Shown here piece after piece: positions 1 to 5,791 of a stretch of 6,405 bases of DNA. Source of the DNA: Chloroflexota bacterium (lineage in GTDB: Bacteria; Chloroflexota; Anaerolineae; Promineifilales; Promineifilaceae). Each line of letters opens with the position of its first letter. Position 1 is the first letter of the stretch. The DNA lies in assembly GCA_008501785.1 (NCBI GenBank), contig QQUD01000614.1:1-6405 (forward strand). The letters run 5' to 3'. The notes below the pieces were generated by a model. It did not search any database. It was not told where the DNA came from and was given only the letters and a program-made list of their open reading frames with translations. A program made the translations under genes and the position numbers.

Positions 1-87
1 GTTGCTTTTTCGCTGTCGCGCATCGCTCAACGCTGGGAGCGACAGCATCAAATAGGAGACTTGGTTCATTCCATGTCGAATTATTAA
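1..87 (+). CDS. C-terminal end of a probable amino-acid ABC transporter permease (partial, 5' end outside window)
   Basis: Frame 1 is open from the first base to a TAA at 85-87 and encodes 28 residues, starting VAFSLSRIAQRWERQ. The pattern of a hydrophobic end, then S-L-S-R-x-A-x-R-x-E-R and a short polar tail resembles the cytoplasmic C-terminus of HisM/GlnP-type permeases of polar amino-acid transporters. A family-3 binding protein starts 60 bases downstream on the same strand, which is the partner such a permease needs. Family knowledge: the permease forms the membrane channel and would sit in the inner membrane. Only 28 residues are seen, with no complete helix and no EAA loop, so the call rests on the tail motif plus context. 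Confidence 0.55.
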   Translation, partial: VAFSLSRIAQRWERQHQIGDLVHSMSNY

Positions 88-89
88 TG

Positions 90-118
90 AAGGTGCATTG
101 CATAAGGTGCATTGCACC
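90..118 (+). repeat. 14-base-period tandem repeat ending in a small palindrome, upstream of the binding-protein gene
   Basis: AAGGTGCATTGCA occurs at 90-102 and again at 104-116, a tandem pair with a 14-base period. The second copy continues into CC, so 106-118 reads GGTGCATTGCACC, a palindrome with 6-base arms around one central base. It lies in the only non-coding gap before the binding-protein gene, about 30 bases ahead of the start codon. This could be an operator or a chance duplication. No convincing -35/-10 pair could be assigned around it. Confidence 0.6.
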
Positions 119-147
119 AAAAATCACAATAAGGATTGTTTGGTAGA

Positions 148-978
148 ATGAAAAAACCTCTTTTATTCATTGTTTTGTTTGTTTTTGGATTGTTTTTGGC
201 AGCTTGTGGAGCGGGGAATACGGCCGTTTCCACCGCCGAACGTGTGCGCGAGGAAGGCGTGGTGCGTATCGGTGTGCGCAACGACAATCCCCCCATGAGT
301 TTTATTGACGACAATGGCGATTGGGTCGGTTTTGATATTGACCTGGCGAATGCGGTGGCGGCCCAGCTTGGTGTGACCCCAGAATTCGTCGTCGTAGATG
401 GCACAACACGTATCAGCTTTTTGCAAGAAGGCGAGGTGGACATGTCTGTTGCCAGCATGAACCATACGCGCTCTCGTGATGATTCGATTGATTTTTCAAT
501 CACTTATTTTTGGGATAACCAATCCTTTTTGATTCGCAAAGGCACGTACAGCTCGATTGATGAGCTGATGGGTCAGACGGTTGCGGCCAATGCAGGCAGC
601 TCGGCCATTCCGTCCTGGCAGGAATATTCAGCCGCAATGGGTGGTCCGGCTCCCGATGTTGTTGAATTTGATGATAAATTGGCGGCAATGCAGGCGCTGC
701 GCGATGGCGCTGTGGAAGGATACACAGAAGACAATATCACGATGCTGTCGCTGGCGGCCGGCGATCCAAATCTGGAACTGCTGCCCGGTGGCCATAATCC
801 CGTCCAATTTGGCATCGGCGTCCCAATCAACGATTCTGAATGGCGCGATGAAGTGAACTATGCCCTGCAAGAGTTGTGGAAAGATGGCACTTACCAGGAA
901 ATCTATGATCGCTGGTTTGTTGGTCCGGATAAAATTCTAGATTTACCGTTAGGTGGCCAGATGGAAGTTTGGCCGTAA
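148..978 (+). CDS. ABC transporter substrate-binding lipoprotein, family 3 (polar amino-acid type)
   Basis: The protein has 276 residues. It starts MKKPLLF, followed by a hydrophobic stretch and the lipobox L17-A-A-C20, so it should be cut and lipidated at Cys20 and anchored outside the membrane. The mature part has the usual family-3 (SBP_bac_3) landmarks: VVRIGVRNDNPPMSF near residue 40, GFDIDLANAVAAQLG, a linker with TRxR-D-S-IDFS around 115-125, GQTVAANAGSS near 150, and a final DGTYQEIYDRWF. The second lobe has V-E-G-Y-T-E-D, where transporters of this class contact the ligand amino group. Length is typical. I chose ATG 148 over the in-frame TTG at 136 because the signal peptide begins there; the SD-like AAGGA at 131-135 is rather far (12 bases). 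A likely permease tail lies upstream and an ATPase gene 78 bases downstream. Ligand: probably a polar or charged amino acid, not determinable from sequence alone. Confidence 0.92.
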   Translation: MKKPLLFIVLFVFGLFLAACGAGNTAVSTAERVREEGVVRIGVRNDNPPMSFIDDNGDWVGFDIDLANAVAAQLGVTPEFVVVDGTTRISFLQEGEVDMSVASMNHTRSRDDSIDFSITYFWDNQSFLIRKGTYSSIDELMGQTVAANAGSSAIPSWQEYSAAMGGPAPDVVEFDDKLAAMQALRDGAVEGYTEDNITMLSLAAGDPNLELLPGGHNPVQFGIGVPINDSEWRDEVNYALQELWKDGTYQEIYDRWFVGPDKILDLPLGGQMEVWP

Positions 979-997
979 AAGAAGTCTTTTAGTCGGG

Positions 998-1048
998 TAG
1001 TCGAGTAGTCGGGTAGTCCGGCTCTTCGACTACCCGACTATTTGACTA
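998..1048. repeat. Intergenic inverted repeat built from GTAGTCGG-like units
   Basis: Bases 998-1018 can pair with 1028-1048 (21 pairs, two of them G-U), leaving a 9-base loop at 1019-1027. The inner 13 bases, TAGTCGGGTAGTC at 1006-1018, are perfectly complementary to 1028-1040. The left side also contains a direct repeat: AGTCGGGTAGTCG at 991-1003 and AGTCGGGTAGTCC at 1007-1019. The GACTAC unit of the right arm recurs at 1051-1056 and 1060-1065, on either side of the next gene's ATG at 1057. No T-run follows, so an ordinary intrinsic terminator is unlikely. It may instead be a REP/MITE-like repeat, or an attenuator or mRNA-processing stem within the operon. Confidence 0.85.
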
Positions 1049-1056
1049 ACGACTAC

Positions 1057-2118
1057 ATGACTACTTTAACTTTGCGCAATTTGACGAAAGTGTATGTGTC
1101 GGGTGAAACGGCCGTTTCTAACCTCAACCTCACCATTGAAGAAGGTGAATTGATGGCACTGGTGGGGCCGTCGGGCTGTGGCAAGACAACGACGCTGCGT
1201 ATGATTGCTGGACTGCTGCGCCCCACGTCTGGGGATGTGCTGTTTGATGGTATATCGGTGCTGGCAACGCCGCCGGAGAAGCGTGGGGCGGTGATGGTTT
1301 TTCAGGAACATGCGCTGTTTCCGTTCATGACGGTGGGTGACAATGTGGCGTATGGGTTGAAGATGCGCAAGGTGGGGCGGGTGGAGCTGCGTGAACGGGT
1401 GGCGGCGGCGTTAACGGCCGTTCAGCTTTCCGGTTTTCAAGACAGATGGCCGCATCAACTGTCAGGTGGTCAACGACAGCGAGTGGCCCTGGCACGAGCT
1501 TTGGTGATTCGGCCACGGCTGCTGCTGCTGGATGAACCGCTCAGCAATCTGGATCGTGGTTTACGCGCTGAACTGCGCCACATGATTCGCACCTTGCAAA
1601 AAGAGTCTGGCATTACGACGCTGTTTGTGACGCACGATCAGTCGGAAGCGGTGGCGGTGGCTGATTGTATTGGGGTGATGATAAACGGCCGTATCCGCCA
1701 AATTGGTCCGCCCCGTGTGTTTTACGAAAACCCGGTTGACAGCCAGATTGCCCGCTTTTTTGGGGCGAGTAACTTTTTACAGGGTATCAAGTGTGGCGAT
1801 AGGGTGAAAACGGCCGTTGGTGAGATTGAAATTGCGCCGTCGTTGTTATCTGATGGCCCTGTGACACTTACAGTTCGTCCAGAAGCGATTGAGTTGCAAC
1901 CAAACGGGTATAATAATTTTTTAGCACAAGTCCAAGCCTGTACTTTTCAAGTGCCCACGGCACAATGTCAGGTTAGCATCAATGGTGTGCAGCTCCATTT
2001 GTCACCTCCCCCATTCCACAGGCTGGCTATCAATGAACAGGTTACGATTCACTTACCACGCGAACGCATCAGCGTATTGCCGCCAGATGATACCCCAAAA
2101 AACCATGGTAGGGGCTAG
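1057..2118 (+). CDS. ABC transporter ATP-binding protein with C-terminal TOBE-like domain
   Basis: The protein has 353 residues and is the cytoplasmic motor of an importer. All nucleotide-binding motifs are present: Walker A GPSGCGKTT at 37-45, Q-loop VFQEHALFP with Q83, signature LSGGQRQR at 135-142, Walker B LLLLDE at 155-160, D-loop SNLD at 163-166, and switch histidine H193 in VTHDQSEA. After about residue 230 comes a TOBE-like beta region (TLTVRPEAIEL). The QEHALFPFMTVGDNVAYGL stretch and total length match CysA/PotA/UgpC/FbpC ATPases rather than the ~240-residue GlnQ type. ATG 1057 is preferred over TTG 1042, because TTG 1042 falls inside the hairpin arm and MTTLTLRNLTKVY is the normal N-terminus. 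No Shine-Dalgarno precedes it. The last codons and TAG stop lie in the left arm of an inverted repeat. It probably powers the upstream permease and binding protein, or is shared among transporters. Confidence 0.93.
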   Translation: MTTLTLRNLTKVYVSGETAVSNLNLTIEEGELMALVGPSGCGKTTTLRMIAGLLRPTSGDVLFDGISVLATPPEKRGAVMVFQEHALFPFMTVGDNVAYGLKMRKVGRVELRERVAAALTAVQLSGFQDRWPHQLSGGQRQRVALARALVIRPRLLLLDEPLSNLDRGLRAELRHMIRTLQKESGITTLFVTHDQSEAVAVADCIGVMINGRIRQIGPPRVFYENPVDSQIARFFGASNFLQGIKCGDRVKTAVGEIEIAPSLLSDGPVTLTVRPEAIELQPNGYNNFLAQVQACTFQVPTAQCQVSINGVQLHLSPPPFHRLAINEQVTIHLPRERISVLPPDDTPKNHGRG

Positions 2119-2175
2119 GCGGTGGCGAAATACGACATGGATGATGGATTACCATCGCCCGCCACCGCCTAGCCC
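2112..2175. repeat. Inverted repeat containing the ATPase stop codon
   Basis: GGGCTAGGCGGTGGCG at 2112-2127 is a perfect 16-base inverse of 2160-2175, with a 32-base spacer. The TAG stop of the ATPase gene (2116-2118) lies within the left arm, so its last codons are part of the repeat. GC-rich arms would give a stable stem in RNA. What follows (TCCCTCGGG) is not a T-run, so factor-independent termination is not supported. It could protect the 3' end or be an inserted palindromic element. Confidence 0.88.
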
Positions 2176-2208
2176 TCCCTCGGGTCATGTTAGGTTTATT
2201 TAGAATCA

Positions 2209-2270
2209 GGGCGGGGCAATCGGGGATGAGGTAATTTGTTTTTCCAATCTGTTGGCCGATTGCCTCGCCC
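2209..2270. repeat. Second inverted repeat in the ATPase-DoxX gap
   Basis: GGGCGGGGCAATCGG at 2209-2223 pairs with CCGATTGCCTCGCCC at 2256-2270: 15 pairs, one of them G-U. The spacer is 32 bases, the same as the neighbouring repeat, and ends in a small CCAA/TTGG stem (2244-2255). Sequence is unrelated to the neighbour at 2112-2175. Together the two structures occupy most of the 187-base gap (2119-2305), in which I found no gene and no clear promoter. Confidence 0.85.
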
Positions 2271-2305
2271 CTACCGTTGGTGAAAATTGATCGTTGAGGA
2301 TGTAT

Positions 2306-2797
2306 ATGAATTTTAAAGCACAAGCCCCGCTGTGGCCGATTGCAGGCAGCAGAATCTTGATCGGTATTTTGTGGCTTTTTTCGCTGCGGTGGAAGCTGCC
2401 GCCAGACTTTGTGCCTGCCACAGGTCGCGGTTTGATGGATTGGCTGCAACTTGAAGTGGATCATGCTGCTTTTGGCTTTTACGGCGATTTTGTAGCATCG
2501 GTAATCATTCCTAATTTTGTGTTGTTTGCCTGGCTAATCTTTTTGGCAGAATTGCTGGTTGGGCTGTCGCTGCTGACGGGCACGTTGACCCGGTTGGGTG
2601 GCCTGTTGGGGTTGTTGATGTCGATTAACCTGGGCATTGGTCTGCTAGAAGTGCCGGGTGAATGGCCCTGGTCGTACATGATGATGGCGATGTGGCATGG
2701 TGCATTTTTGGTGACTGGTGCAGGACGTGTGTTTGGTGTGGATGGCTGGCTGCGAGAGCGGAAAACGGCCGTTCCCTGGCTATTATGGCTCACCTAA
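2306..2797 (+). CDS. DoxX-like four-helix membrane protein (first of tandem pair)
   Basis: The protein has 163 residues with four predicted membrane spans at about 12-28, 68-92, 94-114 and 122-140. It carries the family pattern of E82 in the second long helix (FLAELLVGLSLLTG), a short T-R turn at 95-96, and a conserved exit motif FGVDGWL at 143-149. Relatives include DoxX and DoxD (TQO small subunit) proteins of the inner membrane, some linked to quinone-dependent oxidation, most with no proven role. ATG 2306 is chosen because GAGGA at 2296-2300 sits 5 bases ahead; ATG 2300 and TTG 2294 overlap that site. The next gene encodes a paralogue of exactly the same length. Function here is unknown. 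Confidence 0.82.
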   Translation: MNFKAQAPLWPIAGSRILIGILWLFSLRWKLPPDFVPATGRGLMDWLQLEVDHAAFGFYGDFVASVIIPNFVLFAWLIFLAELLVGLSLLTGTLTRLGGLLGLLMSINLGIGLLEVPGEWPWSYMMMAMWHGAFLVTGAGRVFGVDGWLRERKTAVPWLLWLT

Positions 2798-2885
2798 TGT
2801 AAGAATCAACCGTTAGAAAACATCTTTTACTTGGAGCATAACCTTAGGATGAAATTTTTCAAACACTAAAACATGGACCAAAGAG

Positions 2886-2926
2886 AACACGGACAAGAAA
2901 TGTCCGAGGTTTCTTCTGTCCGTGTT
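2886..2926. repeat. Inverted repeat between the two DoxX genes
   Basis: AACACGGACA at 2886-2895 is a perfect inverse of TGTCCGTGTT at 2917-2926. The stem continues with AGAAA (2896-2900) against TTTCT (2910-2914) after a 2-base bulge, leaving a 9-base loop. It sits just ahead of the second DoxX gene (GGAG at 2937-2940, ATG at 2949). The rest of the gap, 2798-2885, shows no gene or clear signal. Confidence 0.8.
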
Positions 2927-2948
2927 GATAAAAAATGGAGCACTGATT

Positions 2949-3440
2949 ATGAAAAACGAAATGCAACACCAAACGGCCGTTTCCCTCCTGCGCATCACCT
3001 TAGGCGTCATAATTTTAGTCACCTGGTATGGCAATTTAGTCGATGGCCTGTACACAGCCGATGGCCTGACCGGCTTTTTTAACTGGCTGTTTGACGCACA
3101 AAATGGCAATGGCAGCAGTTTGGGTTGGTACAAGGCGTTTTTGGATACGGCCGTTATACCCATCGCTGGCCCCTTTGCCGTTTTTCAAATGATTGGCGAA
3201 CTGCTGCTGGGTTTAGCGCTGTTATTGGGTGTGTTTACCCGTTTGTTTAGTGTGGCCGCCATGTTTTTCTTCGCCAATCTGTTTTTCTCCTACTTCGGTG
3301 GGCATGAATGGATTTGGACGTATGTGTTGCTGTTTATGTCGTCGCTAACCGTGTTTATGACGGCCGCTGGTCGCCGATTTGGTGTCGATCAATGGCTGTC
3401 CCAAACCCGCAGCGATTCTAAATTGGCAATTTTATGGTAG
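2949..3440 (+). CDS. DoxX-like four-helix membrane protein (second of tandem pair)
   Basis: The protein has 163 residues with four membrane spans at about 10-30, 73-95, 97-116 and 121-139. Shared landmarks with the upstream paralogue are FQMIGELLLGLALLLGVFTRL (E84, T97-R98), an acidic-aromatic step into helix 4 (HEWIWTY versus GEWPWSY), and the exit motif GRRFGVDQWL at 141-150. The start at ATG 2949 is supported by GGAG at 2937-2940, 8 bases upstream; the in-frame GTG at 2922 falls in the arm of the preceding hairpin. The pair could form a hetero-oligomer or be a simple duplication. Reductase, oxidase or thiosulfate:quinone roles known for some relatives cannot be assigned here, since no DoxA-like subunit or cysteine motif is present. 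The stop codon overlaps the next hairpin. Confidence 0.83.
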   Translation: MKNEMQHQTAVSLLRITLGVIILVTWYGNLVDGLYTADGLTGFFNWLFDAQNGNGSSLGWYKAFLDTAVIPIAGPFAVFQMIGELLLGLALLLGVFTRLFSVAAMFFFANLFFSYFGGHEWIWTYVLLFMSSLTVFMTAAGRRFGVDQWLSQTRSDSKLAILW

Positions 3441-3463
3441 AGGCGCAAAATCTTGCGTCTTTA
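3438..3463. repeat. Short hairpin beginning at the stop codon of the second DoxX gene
   Basis: TAGAGGCGCAA at 3438-3448 pairs with TTGCGTCTTTA at 3453-3463 (11 pairs, two G-U) around a 4-base loop. The first three bases are the TAG stop of the DoxX gene. The structure lies between that stop and ATG 3476 of the glycosyltransferase. It follows the same placement as the hairpins after the ATPase, glycosyltransferase and DUF2064 genes, and argues that translation of the next gene starts after it, not at ATG 3434. Confidence 0.75.
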
Positions 3464-3475
3464 CATGGTGAAAAT

Positions 3476-5014
3476 ATGCTGCAATCATTGCTCCTATCTG
3501 TTGGCATTATCTACTATTTGATTACCGGAATTTTGTTTATTTTCGGAATCAATTTTATGTATTTATCGTATCGCAGTTGGCGGGGGAAACGGCCGTTATT
3601 ACCACCCCCGCCTCAAAAATGGCCGACCATCACTGTTCAACTCCCCATTTTTAACGAGATGTACGTGGCCGAGCGCATCATCAACGCCGCCGCGCAGCTC
3701 GATTACCCGCCAGACCTGCTCCAAATTCAAGTGCTAGATGATTCTACAGATGAAACAGTCGAAATTGCACGCCGTGCTGTTGCCCTTTGGCAAGATAAAG
3801 GCGTTAATATTGAACATTTGCACCGCATTGATCGCAGTGGATACAAGGCAGGGGCACTGCAAGCAGGCATGGATTCCGCAACGGGTGAAATGATTGCCAT
3901 TTTTGATGCTGATTTCGTGCCGCCCGCTGACTTTTTATATCGTGCAGTTCCTTATCTGCAAGAACCTGATGTCGCGTTTGTACAAACGCGCTGGGGGCAT
4001 TTGAATCGAGATTATTCGTGGCTGACGTTTTTGCAATCGTTGGCGATTGATGCTCATTTTATGGTGGAGCAGTTTGCACGCAGCAACAGCGGGTTCTGGT
4101 TCAATTTTAATGGCACTGCGGGCATCTGGCGACGCGTTGCCATGGAAGATGCTGGCGGCTGGACAGCAGATACGCTAACGGAGGATTTGGATTTGTCGTA
4201 TCGGGCTTATTTGAAAGGGTGGAACGGCCGTTACGTCCGTGACATTGTGGTTCCAGCCGAACTGCCGGTGAATTTCAGTGCATACCGGCGGCAGCAGCAC
4301 CGCTGGGCACGGGGGAGCCTCGAATGTGCGATTAAATTTCTGCCGGAAATTTGGCGTACCTGTATGTCATTTCAGAAAAAACTGCAAGCCACACTGCACC
4401 TCACTGGCTACGGCGTGCATTTGCTGCTGTTGGCGCAAACGGTCTTGTATCCGTTTGTCGCCATTTTTATTTTCCAAAATGCGCGATTGAGTACGCTGTA
4501 TGGATTTGCTTATTTGTTTGCGATCACGTCGCTGGCCCCCACGATTTTCTTTTCAATTGCACAATGGCAGTTGCAGCGACCTGTTTGGAAATTGCTGCCT
4601 AAAATTTTAGCGGTGTCTGTTCTCGGCTCAGGGTTGATGATGAACACGGGACGAGCAGCATGGCAAATTTTACGCAAGCATGAAAATGTGTTTGAACGCA
4701 CGGCTAAATTTGGCATTGAACAACAAAAGCGTGACTGGACGCAGCAGCGTTACCAGCTTAAATTTGACGCGATTGTGTATCCAGAATTGCTGTTGGGACT
4801 ATATAGTCTGATAACGGCCGTTTTTGCCATCTACCTCCGTTCATGGGGAATTGTGTTGTATGCACTCTTGTTTGGTTCTGGGTTATTGCTCGTAGCTACC
4901 ATGACAGTGACGCAAGCCATTTCAGTTTATCGCAGCCGTCAAGCTCGTGCGCAGCATACGCGAGATGAGCGAGAACAAGTTTTTGGGAAGAGGAAGAGAA
5001 TAATTAATTTGTGA
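3476..5014 (+). CDS. Membrane-embedded family-2 glycosyltransferase, CslA/CslC- and cellulose-synthase-like
   Basis: The protein has 512 residues. It is a processive-type inverting glycosyltransferase expected to build a beta-linked polysaccharide from a nucleotide sugar at the cytoplasmic face. A membrane span lies at about 8-31 and the GT2 domain at about 50-290. Motifs: LDDSTDET at 87-94, GYKAGAL at 122-128, FDADF with the D-x-D at 144-146, VQTRW at 169-173, FNGTAGIWR at 211-219, catalytic TED at 235-237 in TEDLDLSYRAYLKGW, and acceptor-site QQHRW at 273-277. Four or five further spans follow between 308 and 482. The motif spellings recall plant CslA mannan and CslC glucan synthases; no PilZ domain is visible. 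ATG 3476 places the start after the hairpin; ATG 3434 would add 14 residues and overlap the DoxX gene by 7 bases. The substrate (GDP-mannose or UDP-glucose) is inference. Confidence 0.9.
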   Translation: MLQSLLLSVGIIYYLITGILFIFGINFMYLSYRSWRGKRPLLPPPPQKWPTITVQLPIFNEMYVAERIINAAAQLDYPPDLLQIQVLDDSTDETVEIARRAVALWQDKGVNIEHLHRIDRSGYKAGALQAGMDSATGEMIAIFDADFVPPADFLYRAVPYLQEPDVAFVQTRWGHLNRDYSWLTFLQSLAIDAHFMVEQFARSNSGFWFNFNGTAGIWRRVAMEDAGGWTADTLTEDLDLSYRAYLKGWNGRYVRDIVVPAELPVNFSAYRRQQHRWARGSLECAIKFLPEIWRTCMSFQKKLQATLHLTGYGVHLLLLAQTVLYPFVAIFIFQNARLSTLYGFAYLFAITSLAPTIFFSIAQWQLQRPVWKLLPKILAVSVLGSGLMMNTGRAAWQILRKHENVFERTAKFGIEQQKRDWTQQRYQLKFDAIVYPELLLGLYSLITAVFAIYLRSWGIVLYALLFGSGLLLVATMTVTQAISVYRSRQARAQHTRDEREQVFGKRKRIINL

Positions 5015-5097
5015 ATGGGTGAATTATTGAATGATTAATGAAGGAGCGCCCTCATTAACAATTCACCCATTCAACAGTTCACAAATTAATTATTCTC
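4996..5097. repeat. Long nested inverted repeat filling the glycosyltransferase-DUF2064 gap
   Basis: Bases 4996-5015 are a perfect 20-base inverse of 5078-5097. Inside, AATGGGTGAATT (5014-5025) is the inverse of 5060-5071, and a weaker core pairs TTAATGA with TCATTAA around GGAGCGCCC. The glycosyltransferase TGA stop (5012-5014) is in the outer left arm, so its last residues (RIINL) are encoded by the repeat. The outer right arm ends 10 bases before the next ATG. The left half also shows GTGAA/TGAAT units in tandem, as in the GTAGTC unit repeat at 991-1048. No T-run terminator follows. Confidence 0.88.
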
Positions 5098-5107
5098 CGA
5101 TTTTCTT

Positions 5108-5791
5108 ATGAAAAAAGCATTACTAATCATGGCAAAACGGCCGTTTCCTGGCCGCACCAAAACACGCTTAACCCCATATTTTTCAAAGGAAGCAGCGGCG
5201 TCACTTTATGAATGCTTCTTACAAGATATGTTGAATATTGTGCGCTCCGTGCCGAATATCACGCCATTTATTGCATATGCACCCAATGATGCAGAGACGG
5301 TCGCCTACTTTTGTGAGATGGCTCCTGATTTTGAACGGATGCCGCAGCTAGGCGCAACGCTGGGTGAGCGGCTGGACACTGTGCTATCGAGTTCATTGCA
5401 AAATGGCTTTGATCAAGTCGCAGCCATCAACAGCGACAGCCCCACGCTGCCAGCTAACTATCTGGCAGATGCATTTACACGACTAGATGATCCAGAGACA
5501 GATGTGGTGTTTGGTCCTTGTGAAGATGGTGGCTATTACTTGATTGGATGGAAACGGCCGTATCCCCACCTTGTGCGAGACGTGCAAATGTCCACCACTC
5601 ACGTATTGCAAGACAGCCTCGCCATCGCAGCCACTGACAACCTGCGTGTATCTCTGCTGCCCTCATGGTACGATGTTGATGAAATATCGGAAATCGAACG
5701 GTTGCGATTAGGCTTGTTTGCAGGCAAGGAGTTTGCGCCGCATACATATCGTTTTTTGATGCGTTATACAGATGGGGGAGAATACGGATAG
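5108..5791 (+). CDS. DUF2064 / TIGR04282-type nucleotide-diphospho-sugar transferase-fold protein
   Basis: The protein has 227 residues, a usual length, and is soluble. It has the GT-A/MobA-like Rossmann fold of the DUF2064 family. Motifs: KKALLIMAKRPFPGRTKTRLTP at the N-terminus (the family's A-K-x-P-x-P-G-x-x-K-T-R-L nucleotide-binding loop), QLGATLGERL at 80-89, NSDSPTLP at 108-115 with the metal-binding D-x-P type site, FGPCEDGGYYLIGWK at 135-149, and YDVDEISEIERL at 188-199. The family is often named for arsenosugar biosynthesis, but no arsenic gene is seen here, so only a sugar-nucleotide or nucleotidyl transfer role is supported. It is often found beside DPM1-like GT2 genes, as here (convergent). 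No Shine-Dalgarno precedes ATG 5108; the start follows the hairpin by 10 bases. The TAG stop abuts the next hairpin. Confidence 0.87.
   Translation: MKKALLIMAKRPFPGRTKTRLTPYFSKEAAASLYECFLQDMLNIVRSVPNITPFIAYAPNDAETVAYFCEMAPDFERMPQLGATLGERLDTVLSSSLQNGFDQVAAINSDSPTLPANYLADAFTRLDDPETDVVFGPCEDGGYYLIGWKRPYPHLVRDVQMSTTHVLQDSLAIAATDNLRVSLLPSWYDVDEISEIERLRLGLFAGKEFAPHTYRFLMRYTDGGEYG

Noticed and set aside
12..46. Inverted repeat GCTGTCGC / GCGACAGC near the left edge
   Set aside because: It lies inside the open permease frame (codons for SLSRIAQRWERQ), has only 8-base arms and a 19-base loop, and is adequately explained by coding sequence.
61..88. Possible promoter TTGGTT with TATTAA
   Set aside because: Spacing of 15 is short, both boxes are weak, and the stretch is coding sequence for the permease tail.
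136..147. TTG start adding four residues to the binding protein
   Set aside because: It would place MFGR before a textbook MKK signal-peptide start; ATG 148 is the better choice.
84..503. 139-codon antisense open frame
   Set aside because: Fully opposite the binding-protein gene, low-complexity Ser/Thr-rich product with no family resemblance; a shadow.
755..760. CGGCCG core at 755 (and a second at 3361)
   Set aside because: They lack the A and T flanks of the iterated palindrome, so they were not counted among its 15 copies.
991..1065. CRISPR-like array
   Set aside because: Units are 6-13 bases, in both orientations, with no unique spacers and no cas genes; it is a simple-unit inverted repeat.
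2112..2270. Two rho-independent terminators in series
   Set aside because: Stems are strong but loops are 32 bases and no T-run follows either one, so I list them as inverted repeats only.
2069..2464. 131-codon antisense open frame across the ATPase-DoxX gap
   Set aside because: Its product is a read-through of the two GC-rich inverted repeats and the antisense of flanking genes, with no recognisable motif and no ribosome site.
2813..3163. 116-codon antisense open frame covering the DoxX-DoxX gap
   Set aside because: Most of it is antisense to the second DoxX gene and the rest reads through a hairpin; no domain or start signal supports it.
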